Of a stretch of 64,000 nucleotides of DNA, positions 25,976-34,126 are shown piece after piece. Where the stretch lies: positions 21,545 to 85,544 of the forward strand of contig CALDSD010000041.1 in assembly GCA_937911325.1 (NCBI GenBank). The letters are read 5' to 3'. Position 1 is the first letter of the stretch. Every line of letters begins with the position of its first letter. The translations under genes and the position numbers were made by a program. Below the pieces are notes generated by a model. The model had not been told where the DNA came from, did no database searches, and worked only from the letters and a program-made list of their open reading frames with translations. This stretch comes from an uncultured Neomegalonema sp. (lineage in GTDB: Bacteria > Pseudomonadota > Alphaproteobacteria > Rhodobacterales > Rhodobacteraceae).

Positions 25976-26662
25976 ATGTTGAGGCTGGCGGGCCTGACTC
26001 TGATGGTGATCGCAGGTCTTTGCGGGTGCGCGAGCACGCAAAACTCGAACGCGCTCGGGAACAGCTATACCGCTCCTTCCAGATTTGCCGGGCCCAACCC
26101 GGCGCCGGCGGCTGTGGCGGCCTCCTTCTCGACACCACAACCCGAGCTGGAGAGCGACGGACAACCCTTCGAACCTGGCGATCCCGCTCTTCAGGTTACC
26201 GATTACATCGTCGAGATGATCAAGACGACGAGCGGGTTCCGCGCGGAACCCGAATTCACGGATATGGGGCTTTGGGTGATCGGCTACGGCTCGCTCAGCG
26301 CGGTGCGACCGGAGGCGACTGTGACCGAAGAGGCGGCCGAAGAGCGCCTTCGTGAGGAGCTCGTCAAGGTTGGAAACGGCATTCGCGGCATGCTTGAGAC
26401 GGTTGTCCTGCGCCGCGAGTTCTCGGCGATGGTCGATCTCGCACGCGACATCGGCACGGCTGCGTTCGAGACGTCTGGCGTCCTGAGACGGTTCAACGCC
26501 GGGGATCGCGCTGCGGCGGCCGAGGCGTTTCTGCTCTGGAAGCGCACCTTGGTCGACGGCGAACGGGTGGAGGACCCTGTTCTTTCTCAACGGCGCGAGG
26601 CGGATCGGGCGCACTTCCTGGGTTTGCCGCCGCCGGAGCCCAAAGCGCCGGGTGGCGGCTAG
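25976..26662 (+). CDS. GH24 lysozyme-fold lipoprotein C (catalytic residues lost)
   Basis: A 228-residue lipoprotein (lipobox LCGC, Cys18) with an Ala/Pro-rich linker and a GH24 domain (about 72-218): MGLWVIGYGSLSAV, REFSAMVDLARDIGTAAF, RFNAGDRAAAAEAFLLWK and QRREADRAHFL. The catalytic positions read Ser86 (Glu), Thr95 (Asp) and Val101 (Thr), with Ser106 after GYG. No catalytic residue is left. A purine-rich AGGGGG precedes the ATG. Its TAG stop and that of the convergent MFS gene share the same CTAG. Confidence 0.83.
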   Translation: MLRLAGLTLMVIAGLCGCASTQNSNALGNSYTAPSRFAGPNPAPAAVAASFSTPQPELESDGQPFEPGDPALQVTDYIVEMIKTTSGFRAEPEFTDMGLWVIGYGSLSAVRPEATVTEEAAEERLREELVKVGNGIRGMLETVVLRREFSAMVDLARDIGTAAFETSGVLRRFNAGDRAAAAEAFLLWKRTLVDGERVEDPVLSQRREADRAHFLGLPPPEPKAPGGG

Positions 26663-27891
26663 GCCGCGTCTTCTCGCAACGAAATCGCGCTTTGTCCGCT
26701 TTCAGCCCAGCGAGCGCACAGCCACGAACACGCGGCGCAGACCGCAAACCCGATCGCAAGCGGCGTGGGCTCGCCGTCATAGGCGCGGGCGATGCCGATC
26801 CCGATCGGCACCGAGAGCGCATTGGATAGAGATCCCACCAGCGCCGCGCCAAGGCCGGCCATCGCGCCGAGCGGCTGCATCGCCAGCGCGTTGACGTTGC
26901 CGAACAGGATCCCACTGAAGAACATCGCGGGGATCATCCAGACCAGGAACACGGCAAAGCTCGGCGACCCAAGCACTGCAAAGACTGCGGCGGCGACGGT
27001 GGAGCACCCCATCAGGCTCAACTGCGCAACGCCCGTCAGACGCCGCATCCCGAGTTTCATGACCGCATGGGCGTTGACGAAAGCCGCAGCGCCGATGACC
27101 AGCGCCAACCCGCCAAAAACCAATACGAACCCGTCGCCCCACCCGTACCGATCCGCCAGGATCTGCTCTGATGCGCTCAGATACGCCAGGAAAGGCGCGA
27201 AGGCGAAACCGGTCGCAAGCGTGTATCCCATCGCCGTGCGGTCGCGAAAGATCCGACCAAGACCGGAAGAGACCGTGCGCCACCGAAGCGGTCGACGGTC
27301 CTGTTCGACGAGGGTCTCGGGAAGGCGCAACGAGATCCAGACGAAGATCAGGCCGGACAAGCTGAGCAACACGACAAAAACCGCGCGCCAGCCCGAGAGG
27401 CTTTCAACCAGCAAGCCAAGGCTCGGCGCCAAGGCCGGCACGAGGATGAAAATCGTCATGATGAAGGACATCACCTGCGCCATCGCCCGCCCTTCGTAGC
27501 GATCACGCACGACCGTGACCGCAAGCGTGCGCGGCCCCGCAGCTCCAACGCCCTGCAAGAAGCGCCCAAGCAGCATGGTCTCGAAACTCGCAGCGGTCGC
27601 CGAGACGACGCAACCGGCGGCGAAGATCCAAAGGCCCGCGATCATCGCCGGTCTGCGCCCATGCGCGTCCGCCGCCAGTCCGAAGAGAACCGGCGACACG
27701 GACATGCCGAGAATGAAGACCGACACCACCAGTTGACGATCGTTCGGCGTCGGCGCCTGAAGCTCTTCAGCAATCTCGGGCAAGGACGGCAGCATCGCGT
27801 CGATCGACAGGGCGACGATCGAAACCGTCAGCGCCATAAACCCGACGAACTCGATAAAGCCCGGCCCTTGCCCAGAAGACCGCGTTGTCAT
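26659..27891 (-). CDS. MFS drug-resistance transporter, Bcr/CflA type
   Basis: About 410 residues with twelve hydrophobic segments. Motifs of the Bcr/CflA subfamily are visible: LSIDAMLPSLPEIAEEL, FGLAADAHGRRPAMIAGL and GRFLQGVGAAGPRTLAVTVV. It is a proton-driven exporter; the drug or metabolite is unknown. I set the start at ATG 27891, which overlaps the dihydroorotase stop by one base (TGATG), rather than the longer Arg-rich frame from 28026. It is therefore coupled to pyrC. Confidence 0.9.
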   Translation of the reverse strand: MTTRSSGQGPGFIEFVGFMALTVSIVALSIDAMLPSLPEIAEELQAPTPNDRQLVVSVFILGMSVSPVLFGLAADAHGRRPAMIAGLWIFAAGCVVSATAASFETMLLGRFLQGVGAAGPRTLAVTVVRDRYEGRAMAQVMSFIMTIFILVPALAPSLGLLVESLSGWRAVFVVLLSLSGLIFVWISLRLPETLVEQDRRPLRWRTVSSGLGRIFRDRTAMGYTLATGFAFAPFLAYLSASEQILADRYGWGDGFVLVFGGLALVIGAAAFVNAHAVMKLGMRRLTGVAQLSLMGCSTVAAAVFAVLGSPSFAVFLVWMIPAMFFSGILFGNVNALAMQPLGAMAGLGAALVGSLSNALSVPIGIGIARAYDGEPTPLAIGFAVCAACSWLCARWAESGQSAISLREDAA

Positions 27892-29258
27892 CAAGCGTTG
27901 GCCCCTGCCGTCCAAGCGTCCGGAGTCCAGCCCTCTTGGAAACCGGCTGGTCGCCCGCCGGCGGCGCCGAGGATCTCGTCCTCCCACATCACCCGGCGGC
28001 CACGGATGACGGTTCCCTTGGGCCATGCCTTGGCGACCATCCCCTCATACGGCGTCCAACCGCATTTCGAAGCGATCCAGTCATGGGTGATCTCGCGTCG
28101 AGCCTTCATGTCGACGATGGTGAAGTCGGCGTCATAGCCCACCGCGATGCGACCTTTGCCAGCCATTCCGAAGATCCGTTGCGGTCCATGCGCCGTGAGG
28201 TCGACGAACCGCTCCAACGTCAATCGGCCTTCGGCCACATGCGTCAGCATCACCGGCGTCAGCGTCTGAACCCCCGGCATGCCCGACGGACTTTCCGGAT
28301 AGGATTTGTCCTTCTCCTCTCGCGCGTGCGGCGCGTGATCGGACCCCAACACGTCGATCACTCCCTGCCGCACCGCCTGGAAAATCGGGTCGCGATGCGC
28401 CGCGCCGCGCACCGGGGGGTTCATCTGGATGTAGGTCCCTAATCGCGCATACGCCTCGTCGCCGTCGAAGGTCAGATGATGCGGCGTGGCTTCCGCAGTG
28501 ATCAGGTCCTTGTTCGCCGCCAGCATCGGCAGTTCGTCGGCTGTCGAGATGTGCAGAACATGGACCCGTCGGTTCGTCTCTCGAGCAAGAGCGATCAAAC
28601 GCTCCGTGTTCATCCGCGCCGCTTCGGGGTCGCGCCAGACGGGGTGCGAACTGGGGTCGCCAGGAATGCGTTCGCCTTTGCGCGCTTCGAGACGGGCCTC
28701 GTCCTCCGAGTGCACGGCGACGCGCCGTCGGCCATTGGCCAAAACGCGACGCACATCGTCCGTGCCGTCCACCAGCAGGTTTCCTGTGGAGGAGCCCATG
28801 AACATCTTGATGCCTGCGCACCCTTCCAGACGCTCGGCCTCGCCCAGCGTGTCTGCGTTCTCAGCCGTTGCGCCATAGTAGAAGGCGAAATCGCAAAACA
28901 TCCGGTCGCGGGCGCGGTTGATCTTGTCCGCCAACGCGTCTGGCGTGCTCGTGAGCGGATTGGTGTTGGGCATCTCGAAGACACATGTCACCCCTCCCAA
29001 AACCGCCGCGCGCGAACCGCTCTCCAGGTCTTCTTTGTGTTCGGCCCCGGGTTCCCGAAAGTGCACTTGGCTGTCGATCACACCCGGAAGGACATGGAGC
29101 CCGCGACAATCGATCTCCTGACCAACCGCCGCCGAACCAAGCGAGCCGATCGCGGCGATTCGACCGTTCCGCACCCCAATATCGGCAGGTCCGATCCCAA
29201 ACGCGCCGACGACCGTGCCGCCGCGCAACGCCAAGTCATAGTTCGAATCTGCTGTCAT
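27891..29258 (-). CDS. pyrC: Dihydroorotase (class I)
   Basis: A 455-residue amidohydrolase that cyclises carbamoyl-aspartate to dihydroorotate in pyrimidine synthesis. The first zinc motif is DSQVHFREPG (His-x-His is Gln-x-His here), the bridging Lys region is AGIKMFMGSSTG, further His ligands lie in VHVLHIST and TPHHL, and the last metal Asp in GSDHAPH. The first His of the usual HxH pair reads as Gln (SQVHF), which is worth noting, since DVHVHFREPG-type sites normally supply two His. If real, metal binding differs, or another amide substrate is used. AAGGG precedes the ATG. Confidence 0.88.
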   Translation of the reverse strand: MTADSNYDLALRGGTVVGAFGIGPADIGVRNGRIAAIGSLGSAAVGQEIDCRGLHVLPGVIDSQVHFREPGAEHKEDLESGSRAAVLGGVTCVFEMPNTNPLTSTPDALADKINRARDRMFCDFAFYYGATAENADTLGEAERLEGCAGIKMFMGSSTGNLLVDGTDDVRRVLANGRRRVAVHSEDEARLEARKGERIPGDPSSHPVWRDPEAARMNTERLIALARETNRRVHVLHISTADELPMLAANKDLITAEATPHHLTFDGDEAYARLGTYIQMNPPVRGAAHRDPIFQAVRQGVIDVLGSDHAPHAREEKDKSYPESPSGMPGVQTLTPVMLTHVAEGRLTLERFVDLTAHGPQRIFGMAGKGRIAVGYDADFTIVDMKARREITHDWIASKCGWTPYEGMVAKAWPKGTVIRGRRVMWEDEILGAAGGRPAGFQEGWTPDAWTAGANA

Positions 29259-29456
29259 CTGCGCACCCTTCTCGTCACCTCAGCGGTTTCGCAGATATTT
29301 CACACGGCGTCAGCATCGTTCCCACTTGATCGCCGCGCGCTGACAGCCGCAACTTGCTTCAGCCGCTTTCGGCGTCGTCCAGGCGCTCCACGCATTTCCG
29401 GCGAGCCGGCGCGTCGAGATCTGGGTTTCTGAAATGAAAGTTCCTATTTCCCAACC

Positions 29457-30281
29457 ATGAGCAACGTAAGCCAAAACACCGCCGTCGATCCCAGCCGCGC
29501 CGTTATCCGGGTCCACGGGGACGACGCCGCGGACTTTCTCCAAGGTCTGCTGACCAATGACATTTCGAAGGCGTCCGCGGACACTGGCGTCTATGCGGCG
29601 TTGTTGACGCCACAGGGCAAGTATCTGGCCGACATGATCGTCACGCGCGCAGTGCACGACCAGTTCCTGATTGACGTCGCAAGCGCTCAAGCGGATGGAC
29701 TTGTCCAGCGCCTGTCGATGTACAAACTCCGGGCGAAAGTCGCCTTGGAGCGCGACCCAACGCTGTCGGTCGTCGTGATCTGGACGGAGGACGGCCAACC
29801 GATCGCACCAAGCGATGGGCAGATCGCGGACCCGCGAGATCCGCGACTCGGCCTGCGTCAGGTGACGCAGACGCCGCCGGCCGCGCCGACCGACCTCGCC
29901 TCCTACCACGCATTGCGCCTTGGTCTCGCCGTCCCTTTGTCTGGGGTCGATCTTCGACCGAACGACTCGTACTTGCTCGAGAATGATTTCGAGCGTCTGA
30001 ACGGCGTCGACTTCAAAAAGGGGTGCTATGTCGGTCAGGAAATCGTCGCCCGCATGCATCACAAAACCCAGCTGAAGAAGGGTCTTCGGCAGATCAAGCT
30101 CCAGGGCGTCGCCGAACCCGGCGCGGAGCTCTTGAAGGATGGCAAAAACGTCGGCGTCCTCGGATCCGTCGAAGGCGCGGACGCCCTTGCGCTCCTGAGG
30201 CTGGATCGCATTGGCGACGGTCGCCTCGAAACCCATGACGGAGTTCAACTGATCGTATCGCAACCCAAGGAAAATTTATAA
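29457..30281 (+). CDS. ygfZ: YgfZ/CAF17-like folate-binding protein
   Basis: A 274-residue protein with a GcvT-like folate-binding fold. The diagnostic C-terminal motif is KKGCYVGQEIVARMHHKTQ, with the conserved Cys in K-G-C-Y-x-G-Q-E. N-terminal VHGDDAADFLQGLLTNDI is also typical. YgfZ helps build or repair Fe-S clusters in certain enzymes, in a tetrahydrofolate-dependent way. No Shine-Dalgarno is visible upstream of ATG 29457, so the start may be weak or leaderless. It is divergent from pyrC. Confidence 0.93.
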   Translation: MSNVSQNTAVDPSRAVIRVHGDDAADFLQGLLTNDISKASADTGVYAALLTPQGKYLADMIVTRAVHDQFLIDVASAQADGLVQRLSMYKLRAKVALERDPTLSVVVIWTEDGQPIAPSDGQIADPRDPRLGLRQVTQTPPAAPTDLASYHALRLGLAVPLSGVDLRPNDSYLLENDFERLNGVDFKKGCYVGQEIVARMHHKTQLKKGLRQIKLQGVAEPGAELLKDGKNVGVLGSVEGADALALLRLDRIGDGRLETHDGVQLIVSQPKENL

Positions 30282-30295
30282 GCACGTCCATTTTA

Positions 30296-30310
30296 ATAGA
30301 TTTTACCTAT
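30296..30310. promoter_or_regulatory. OxyR-type half-operator (ATAG-N7-CTAT) upstream of the LysR gene
   Basis: ATAGATTTTACCTAT matches the OxyR half-operator ATAG-N7-CTAT exactly. A CGCTATAGCG palindrome starts at 30311 just beside it, and a further ATAG lies at 30329-30332. The full four-part OxyR pattern with regular 7-base spacing is not complete. It sits 66 bases before the regulator's ATG, as expected for autoregulation. Confidence 0.45.
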
Positions 30311-30375
30311 CGCTATAGCGCGCGACTGATAGTTTCGCCAAAAGACGCGGAGCGAAACGATCGAGAAAAACAATC

Positions 30376-31293
30376 ATGCCCACGTTGCGTCAGATCGAGT
30401 ATCTGGTCGCCATCGCCGATACCCAGCATTTCCGAAAGGCGGCTGAGAAAGTCGGCGTGAGCCAACCGACCTTGAGCGCGCAACTCAGCGCGCTTGAACA
30501 GACGCTCGGCGTTCAACTGGTCGAACGAAGCCGTTCTTCGGTTTTGGTGACCCCTGTCGGAGAACTCATTCTCACGATCGGGCGCCGTATGTTGCGCGAC
30601 GCGCAGGAGGTCAATCACATCGCGCGCAGCAGCCGCGGAGAGTTCGGGGGGCTGATACGGCTGGGCTTGCCGCCAACGATCGGCCCGTACCTCCTGCCAA
30701 AGGTGTTGCCTCAGCTGCACCGCGCTTATCCAGACATGAAGATCTACGTCCGCGAGCAGCCCCCCAGCGCCCTGCCCTCGGCCTTGGGCGAAGGACTGCT
30801 GGACGTCGCCCTCGCGCCGCTTCCGATCCCTGGCGCGGACTTTGAGAGCGTTCCGATGTTTCGAGAACCGCTCTTCCTGTGCGCGCCGGACGATCATCCT
30901 CTGGCTTCGAAAGGCTACGTGGAGCGCTCCGACCTCAGCGGGCAAGCGGTGCTCGCTCTGGAGCCCGGTCACCAGCTTCACGAACAGGTCGCCGCGCTCT
31001 GCGAGGAGTTTGGCGCCAAGATGATGTTCGACTACGAGGGCACCAGCCTCGAAACGCTCCGCCAGATGACGGCGTTGGGGATGGGCGTCTCGTTTCTGCC
31101 GGGGCTCTTCGTGTCCACCACGATCGCGCCTGGAGGCGGCGTCACGCCCCTGGAGCTGCGAGGCCGCAGCTTGAACCGAACCATCGGAATGGTATGGCGA
31201 CGCACCTCCGCGCGGCGCCGCGAATATCAGGTGCTGCTCGAATACGTCGCGCTCGCGATCGAAAACGATTTTCCCAGCTTCACCCGACTCTGA
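30376..31293 (+). CDS. OxyR-like LysR regulator lacking the peroxidatic cysteine
   Basis: A 305-residue LysR-type regulator with an N-terminal helix-turn-helix (FRKAAEKVGVSQPTLSAQLS, about 20-39) and an effector domain that follows OxyR closely: EPLFLCAPDDHPLAS, LALEPGHQLHEQVAALC, GTSLETLRQMTALGMGVSFL and RTIGMVWRR. In OxyR the peroxidatic Cys lies in GHCL and the resolving Cys nine residues on. Here the first is Gln200 (codon CAG), while the second is kept as Cys209. Peroxide sensing by disulfide formation is therefore unlikely, and a small-molecule effector is inferred. It is 42 bases upstream of the SbtA-like gene on the same strand and probably controls it. Confidence 0.88.
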   Translation: MPTLRQIEYLVAIADTQHFRKAAEKVGVSQPTLSAQLSALEQTLGVQLVERSRSSVLVTPVGELILTIGRRMLRDAQEVNHIARSSRGEFGGLIRLGLPPTIGPYLLPKVLPQLHRAYPDMKIYVREQPPSALPSALGEGLLDVALAPLPIPGADFESVPMFREPLFLCAPDDHPLASKGYVERSDLSGQAVLALEPGHQLHEQVAALCEEFGAKMMFDYEGTSLETLRQMTALGMGVSFLPGLFVSTTIAPGGGVTPLELRGRSLNRTIGMVWRRTSARRREYQVLLEYVALAIENDFPSFTRL

Positions 31294-31335
31294 CGGTGGA
31301 TCTCAGTAAGTGATTTCTGACTAGGACGCCCCCAA

Positions 31336-32304
31336 ATGGACCTACTCTCGATCGCGCAGCAGAACCTGCTGTCGCCCATGGTGCTGTGTTTCGCCCTTGG
31401 ACTGTTCGCGGCAATCGCGAGATCCGAACTCTCTGTTCCAGAGGCCGCAGCAAAGGCGATGTCGATCTACCTGTTGTTCGCGATTGGGTTCAAAGGCGGC
31501 GCCGAAGTCGCCCGAGTGGGGTTCGGTTTGGAGGTCGCAAGCGCGATCGCCGGCGGCGTGATCCTGAGCCTTTTGCTGCCTTTGGTCGCCTTCGCCTTGC
31601 TGCGCGCCACGACAAAGCTGTCCGCCACCGACGCCGCGGCGGTTGGAGCGCATTACGGCTCGATCAGCATCGTTACCTTTGTCGCGGCCACGCAAGCGCT
31701 TGAGGCTGCGGGTCTTTCCTATGACGGCTACATGATCGCCGTGGCGGCGGCGATGGAAGCGCCGGCGATTATCGCCGCGCTCTGGCTGGTGTCGCGCACA
31801 AGCGAAACCGGTTCAAAATCGGCTGGGATCCCGCGCGAAGTCTTCGTGAACGGTTCGATCGTCTTGTTGATCGGGGCTTTCTTCATCGGATGGGCCTCAG
31901 GCGAAAAGGGCTTTGTGGCGATCGCCAGCTTTATCGACACGCCGTTCAAAGGCGTCCTTTGCTTGTTCTTGCTCGACATGGGTCTGGTCGCTGGGCGCTT
32001 TCTTCGGGAAACCGGCCGGCAACTGCGCCCGCCGGTGATGGCGGCGGCGATTTACATGCCCGCGATCGGAGCCCTATGCGCGGTTCCGGTCGCGATGGCG
32101 ATCGGCGTCAGCACCGGGAGCGCCGCCTTGCTCATCACGCTCGCGGCGAGCGCATCCTACATCGCCGTCCCAGCGGCTCTGCGGATTGCGTTGCCTCAAG
32201 CGAATCCCGCGATTTATCTGACACTGTCCCTAGGTCTGACATTTCCCTTCAATCTGACCCTGGGCATACCGATCTACATCGCGCTGGCCCAAAGCATCAC
32301 TTGA
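31336..32304 (+). CDS. SbtA-family sodium-dependent bicarbonate transporter
   Basis: A 322-residue membrane protein with about ten hydrophobic segments in two similar halves. The family blocks of SbtA (DUF897) are visible: AIGFKGGAEVA, VGAHYGSISIVTFVAA, AAAMEAPAIIAALWL, FKGVLCLFLLDMGLVAGR and AASASYIAVPAALRIALP. SbtA imports bicarbonate with sodium in cyanobacteria; heterotroph homologues may supply bicarbonate for carboxylases, which is inference. It is followed by an SbtB-like PII gene and preceded by the OxyR-like regulator. Confidence 0.88.
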   Translation: MDLLSIAQQNLLSPMVLCFALGLFAAIARSELSVPEAAAKAMSIYLLFAIGFKGGAEVARVGFGLEVASAIAGGVILSLLLPLVAFALLRATTKLSATDAAAVGAHYGSISIVTFVAATQALEAAGLSYDGYMIAVAAAMEAPAIIAALWLVSRTSETGSKSAGIPREVFVNGSIVLLIGAFFIGWASGEKGFVAIASFIDTPFKGVLCLFLLDMGLVAGRFLRETGRQLRPPVMAAAIYMPAIGALCAVPVAMAIGVSTGSAALLITLAASASYIAVPAALRIALPQANPAIYLTLSLGLTFPFNLTLGIPIYIALAQSIT

Positions 32305-32352
32305 TTGAGTGAAAGTGACGACGGGACGAAGCACGGCACGGAGGAGCTCCCG

Positions 32353-32667
32353 ATGGAGACGCATGACAAGATCCGCCTCGATATCCTGATCGACGCCCCG
32401 CTGAGCAACCGCCTGGCCGCGCTCCTGGATGAGCAGGGGGTGTCAGGCTACACGATCTTCGCGGCGAAAGGCGGGAAGGGAGAGGTCGGCCCGTGGTCGC
32501 GCGCGGGCTTGATCACGGATGTCGGGCAAATGCAGCTGTTCATCTGCGTCATGGACATAGACCGCAGGACGCACGTGCTGGAGGCGTTGCGAGAGCAACT
32601 CGCCGACCATATCGGCTATGTGACGTCCAGCGCGGTGGAAGTGATCAGGCCTGGCAAGTTTCCCTGA
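32353..32667 (+). CDS. SbtB-like PII-family regulatory protein
   Basis: A 104-residue ferredoxin-like protein, started at ATG 32353 after GGAGGAG (the TTG at 32305 next to the sbtA stop has none). A short T-loop-like stretch is AAKGGKGEVGPWSRAG, followed by a strand LFICVMDI and a C-terminal YVTSSAVEVIRPGKFP. In cyanobacteria SbtB binds adenine nucleotides and gates SbtA. The C-terminal CGPxGC redox hairpin of some SbtB proteins is absent. Position right after the transporter, 48 bases on, supports a paired function. Confidence 0.78.
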   Translation: METHDKIRLDILIDAPLSNRLAALLDEQGVSGYTIFAAKGGKGEVGPWSRAGLITDVGQMQLFICVMDIDRRTHVLEALREQLADHIGYVTSSAVEVIRPGKFP

Positions 32668-32740
32668 TCGCTCGTTCGTTTTGATCTGCGATCATTCCAC
32701 GAGCATTCATTGATAAAATCTATCGAACAAAGCGCCAGAA

Positions 32741-32760
32741 CCCAATTGTCATTGGGCTTT
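32741..32760 (+). terminator. Hairpin after the sbtA-sbtB pair
   Basis: CCCAAT and ATTGGG pair around TGTC, followed by CTTT. An outer pair GCGCC/GGCGC extends the stem on both sides. The T-run is short, so termination may be partial. Confidence 0.5.
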
Positions 32761-32842
32761 GCGGCGCCGATCTAAAGAGCGTCGTGGGGTATCCCCTCGC
32801 GAATGACCTTGGAAACAGGCCAAACAGAATTGAGGACGACTC

Positions 32843-33253
32843 ATGTATCACGGCGCAAACGGGCCGCATGATCAACAAGGCGGCGGGCAGAGCGCGCAAG
32901 CGAGCCTGAGCGCGCGCCAAGAGAACAATCGCATCATCACGCTATCGGCTCTGTCGATCGTGCTGGCGCTGTTTCTCGCCTCATTCTATCCGCAGCCGCT
33001 GGTGCTGGCCATGTTCTCGACCTTGATGGTGTTGGCTGCGATGGCGTCGTCCTTCACGGCGCTGATCCTGCGTCAGGACCTTTTCGGGCCTCGCCTGACC
33101 CTCTGGGACAAGTCGGCGACACTTGCGGTCGCGGGTCTTGCAGCCGGTTTGGTCGTCGACCCCGAGGCCGTCCAGGTGTTCATCGACGCCGCCAACGCGC
33201 CCGCCGCCGCGGTCGAGGCTCCGAGCGTGCCTGCCGCCGGACCGCACTTTTAG
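32843..33253 (+). CDS. Unknown small inner-membrane protein
   Basis: A 136-residue protein with a polar Gln/Gly/Ser-rich N-terminus (about 35 residues). Three hydrophobic stretches follow (ITLSALSIVLALFLASFY; VLAMFSTLMVLAAMASSFTA; SATLAVAGLAAGLVV). The C-terminus is Ala/Pro-rich. No family recognised. GAGG precedes the ATG at 9 bases. It is followed after 37 bases by a small acidic protein gene; the two end at a strong terminator and form one unit. Confidence 0.72.
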   Translation: MYHGANGPHDQQGGGQSAQASLSARQENNRIITLSALSIVLALFLASFYPQPLVLAMFSTLMVLAAMASSFTALILRQDLFGPRLTLWDKSATLAVAGLAAGLVVDPEAVQVFIDAANAPAAAVEAPSVPAAGPHF

Positions 33254-33290
33254 CGCCGCACGCGCTCTTCAGTCAGAAAGGGAGTTGGAG

Positions 33291-33518
33291 ATGTTGAATT
33301 TCGGTGCATTGTTCGAGCAAGCGACAGAGCTGCTGAGCAGCGCCAATCTCGGGGATGTGCAGCAACAGCTGTCGGACGCCGGGCTCGACTTGAGCACTCT
33401 GAGCGACCTGGCGCCGGAAGACGCATCGCAACTGCTCGAGCAGGCTGGACTTGATCCGGAGATAATGAACTCCGGCGTGCTCGATCAGATCTTGGGAGAG
33501 ACCGACGCCGAAGGTTGA
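33291..33518 (+). CDS. Unknown small acidic protein
   Basis: A 75-residue, Leu/Asp/Ser-rich soluble protein. It looks like short helical hairpins with repeated patterns (SDAGLDLSTLSDLAPEDASQ and LLEQAGLDPEIMNSGVLDQI). GGGAG and GGAG precede ATG 33291. A frame open from 33123 overlaps the previous gene in another frame and is not credible. Family unknown. It is second in a two-gene unit closed by an intrinsic terminator 31 bases downstream. Confidence 0.72.
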   Translation: MLNFGALFEQATELLSSANLGDVQQQLSDAGLDLSTLSDLAPEDASQLLEQAGLDPEIMNSGVLDQILGETDAEG

Positions 33519-33548
33519 TCAAGGCGTCAACGCCAAAACGTGAGACAG

Positions 33549-33573
33549 CCGCGCTCAAGGGCGCGGTTTTTTT
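33549..33573 (+). terminator. Intrinsic terminator
   Basis: A perfect 6-base GC stem (CCGCGC/GCGCGG, loop TCAAGG) is followed by seven T. It closes the two-gene unit ending at 33518. Confidence 0.88.
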
Positions 33574-33637
33574 GTCCGCGGTGTTTTCTCGTGTAGCCTG
33601 CTTCGTAAGGATGCCGCGCTGACGGGGACTCAAAACA

Positions 33638-34126
33638 ATGTTCAGGAAAATGCTCCGCTCGGCCGCGATCGTCACGCTCAGCCTTATGACGATATCGCTC
33701 ACGGCGGATGCCGAAGACTTCCCTGACCCGCCGATGCTGGAGGAGAACCGTCTTTGCTACGTTGCGCTGATCTCGCATCTGGACACGCCTGAAACCGAGA
33801 CTCCGCGCTATCCCAAAAGCGTCGTGCAGACGCTCTTGAACCAGATGCACTTCACGATGGCGGAGTTTGTTTTCGGGCCGCCGGCGGCGAACGCCGATGT
33901 GTCGATTGCAAGGCTACGGTTCGCGGAAGCCTGGTTTTTCGACACAGCGGATCTGGCAGCTCGACGCGGCGACGAGTTGCGCAGCCTTGAGTCCCGCGAA
34001 AGAGTGATCGACGGCTGCGTCGACATAATCTGGCGCTCGGTCAAGTATGAGATCGACCGACTGATGCGTGACCGGAACGCGTTGATGGGATTGCCCGCGC
34101 AAACGCCGGAAACCAGCCGCGAGTAG
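33638..34126 (+). CDS. Unknown exported protein
   Basis: A 162-residue protein with a signal peptide (MLRSAAIVTLSLMTISLTAD, cleavage near ADAED). The mature region is helical with two Cys (NRLCYVALIS and VIDGCVDIIW) that could pair. A negatively charged PDPPMLEEN segment follows the signal. No family recognised, and no Shine-Dalgarno is clear. It stands alone behind the terminator at 33573. Confidence 0.65.
   Translation: MFRKMLRSAAIVTLSLMTISLTADAEDFPDPPMLEENRLCYVALISHLDTPETETPRYPKSVVQTLLNQMHFTMAEFVFGPPAANADVSIARLRFAEAWFFDTADLAARRGDELRSLESRERVIDGCVDIIWRSVKYEIDRLMRDRNALMGLPAQTPETSRE

Noticed and set aside
24231..26662. Prophage remnant explanation for the lysozyme-like genes
   Set aside because: No holin, terminase, capsid, integrase or att repeat nearby; all three are lipoproteins with linkers, unlike phage endolysins.
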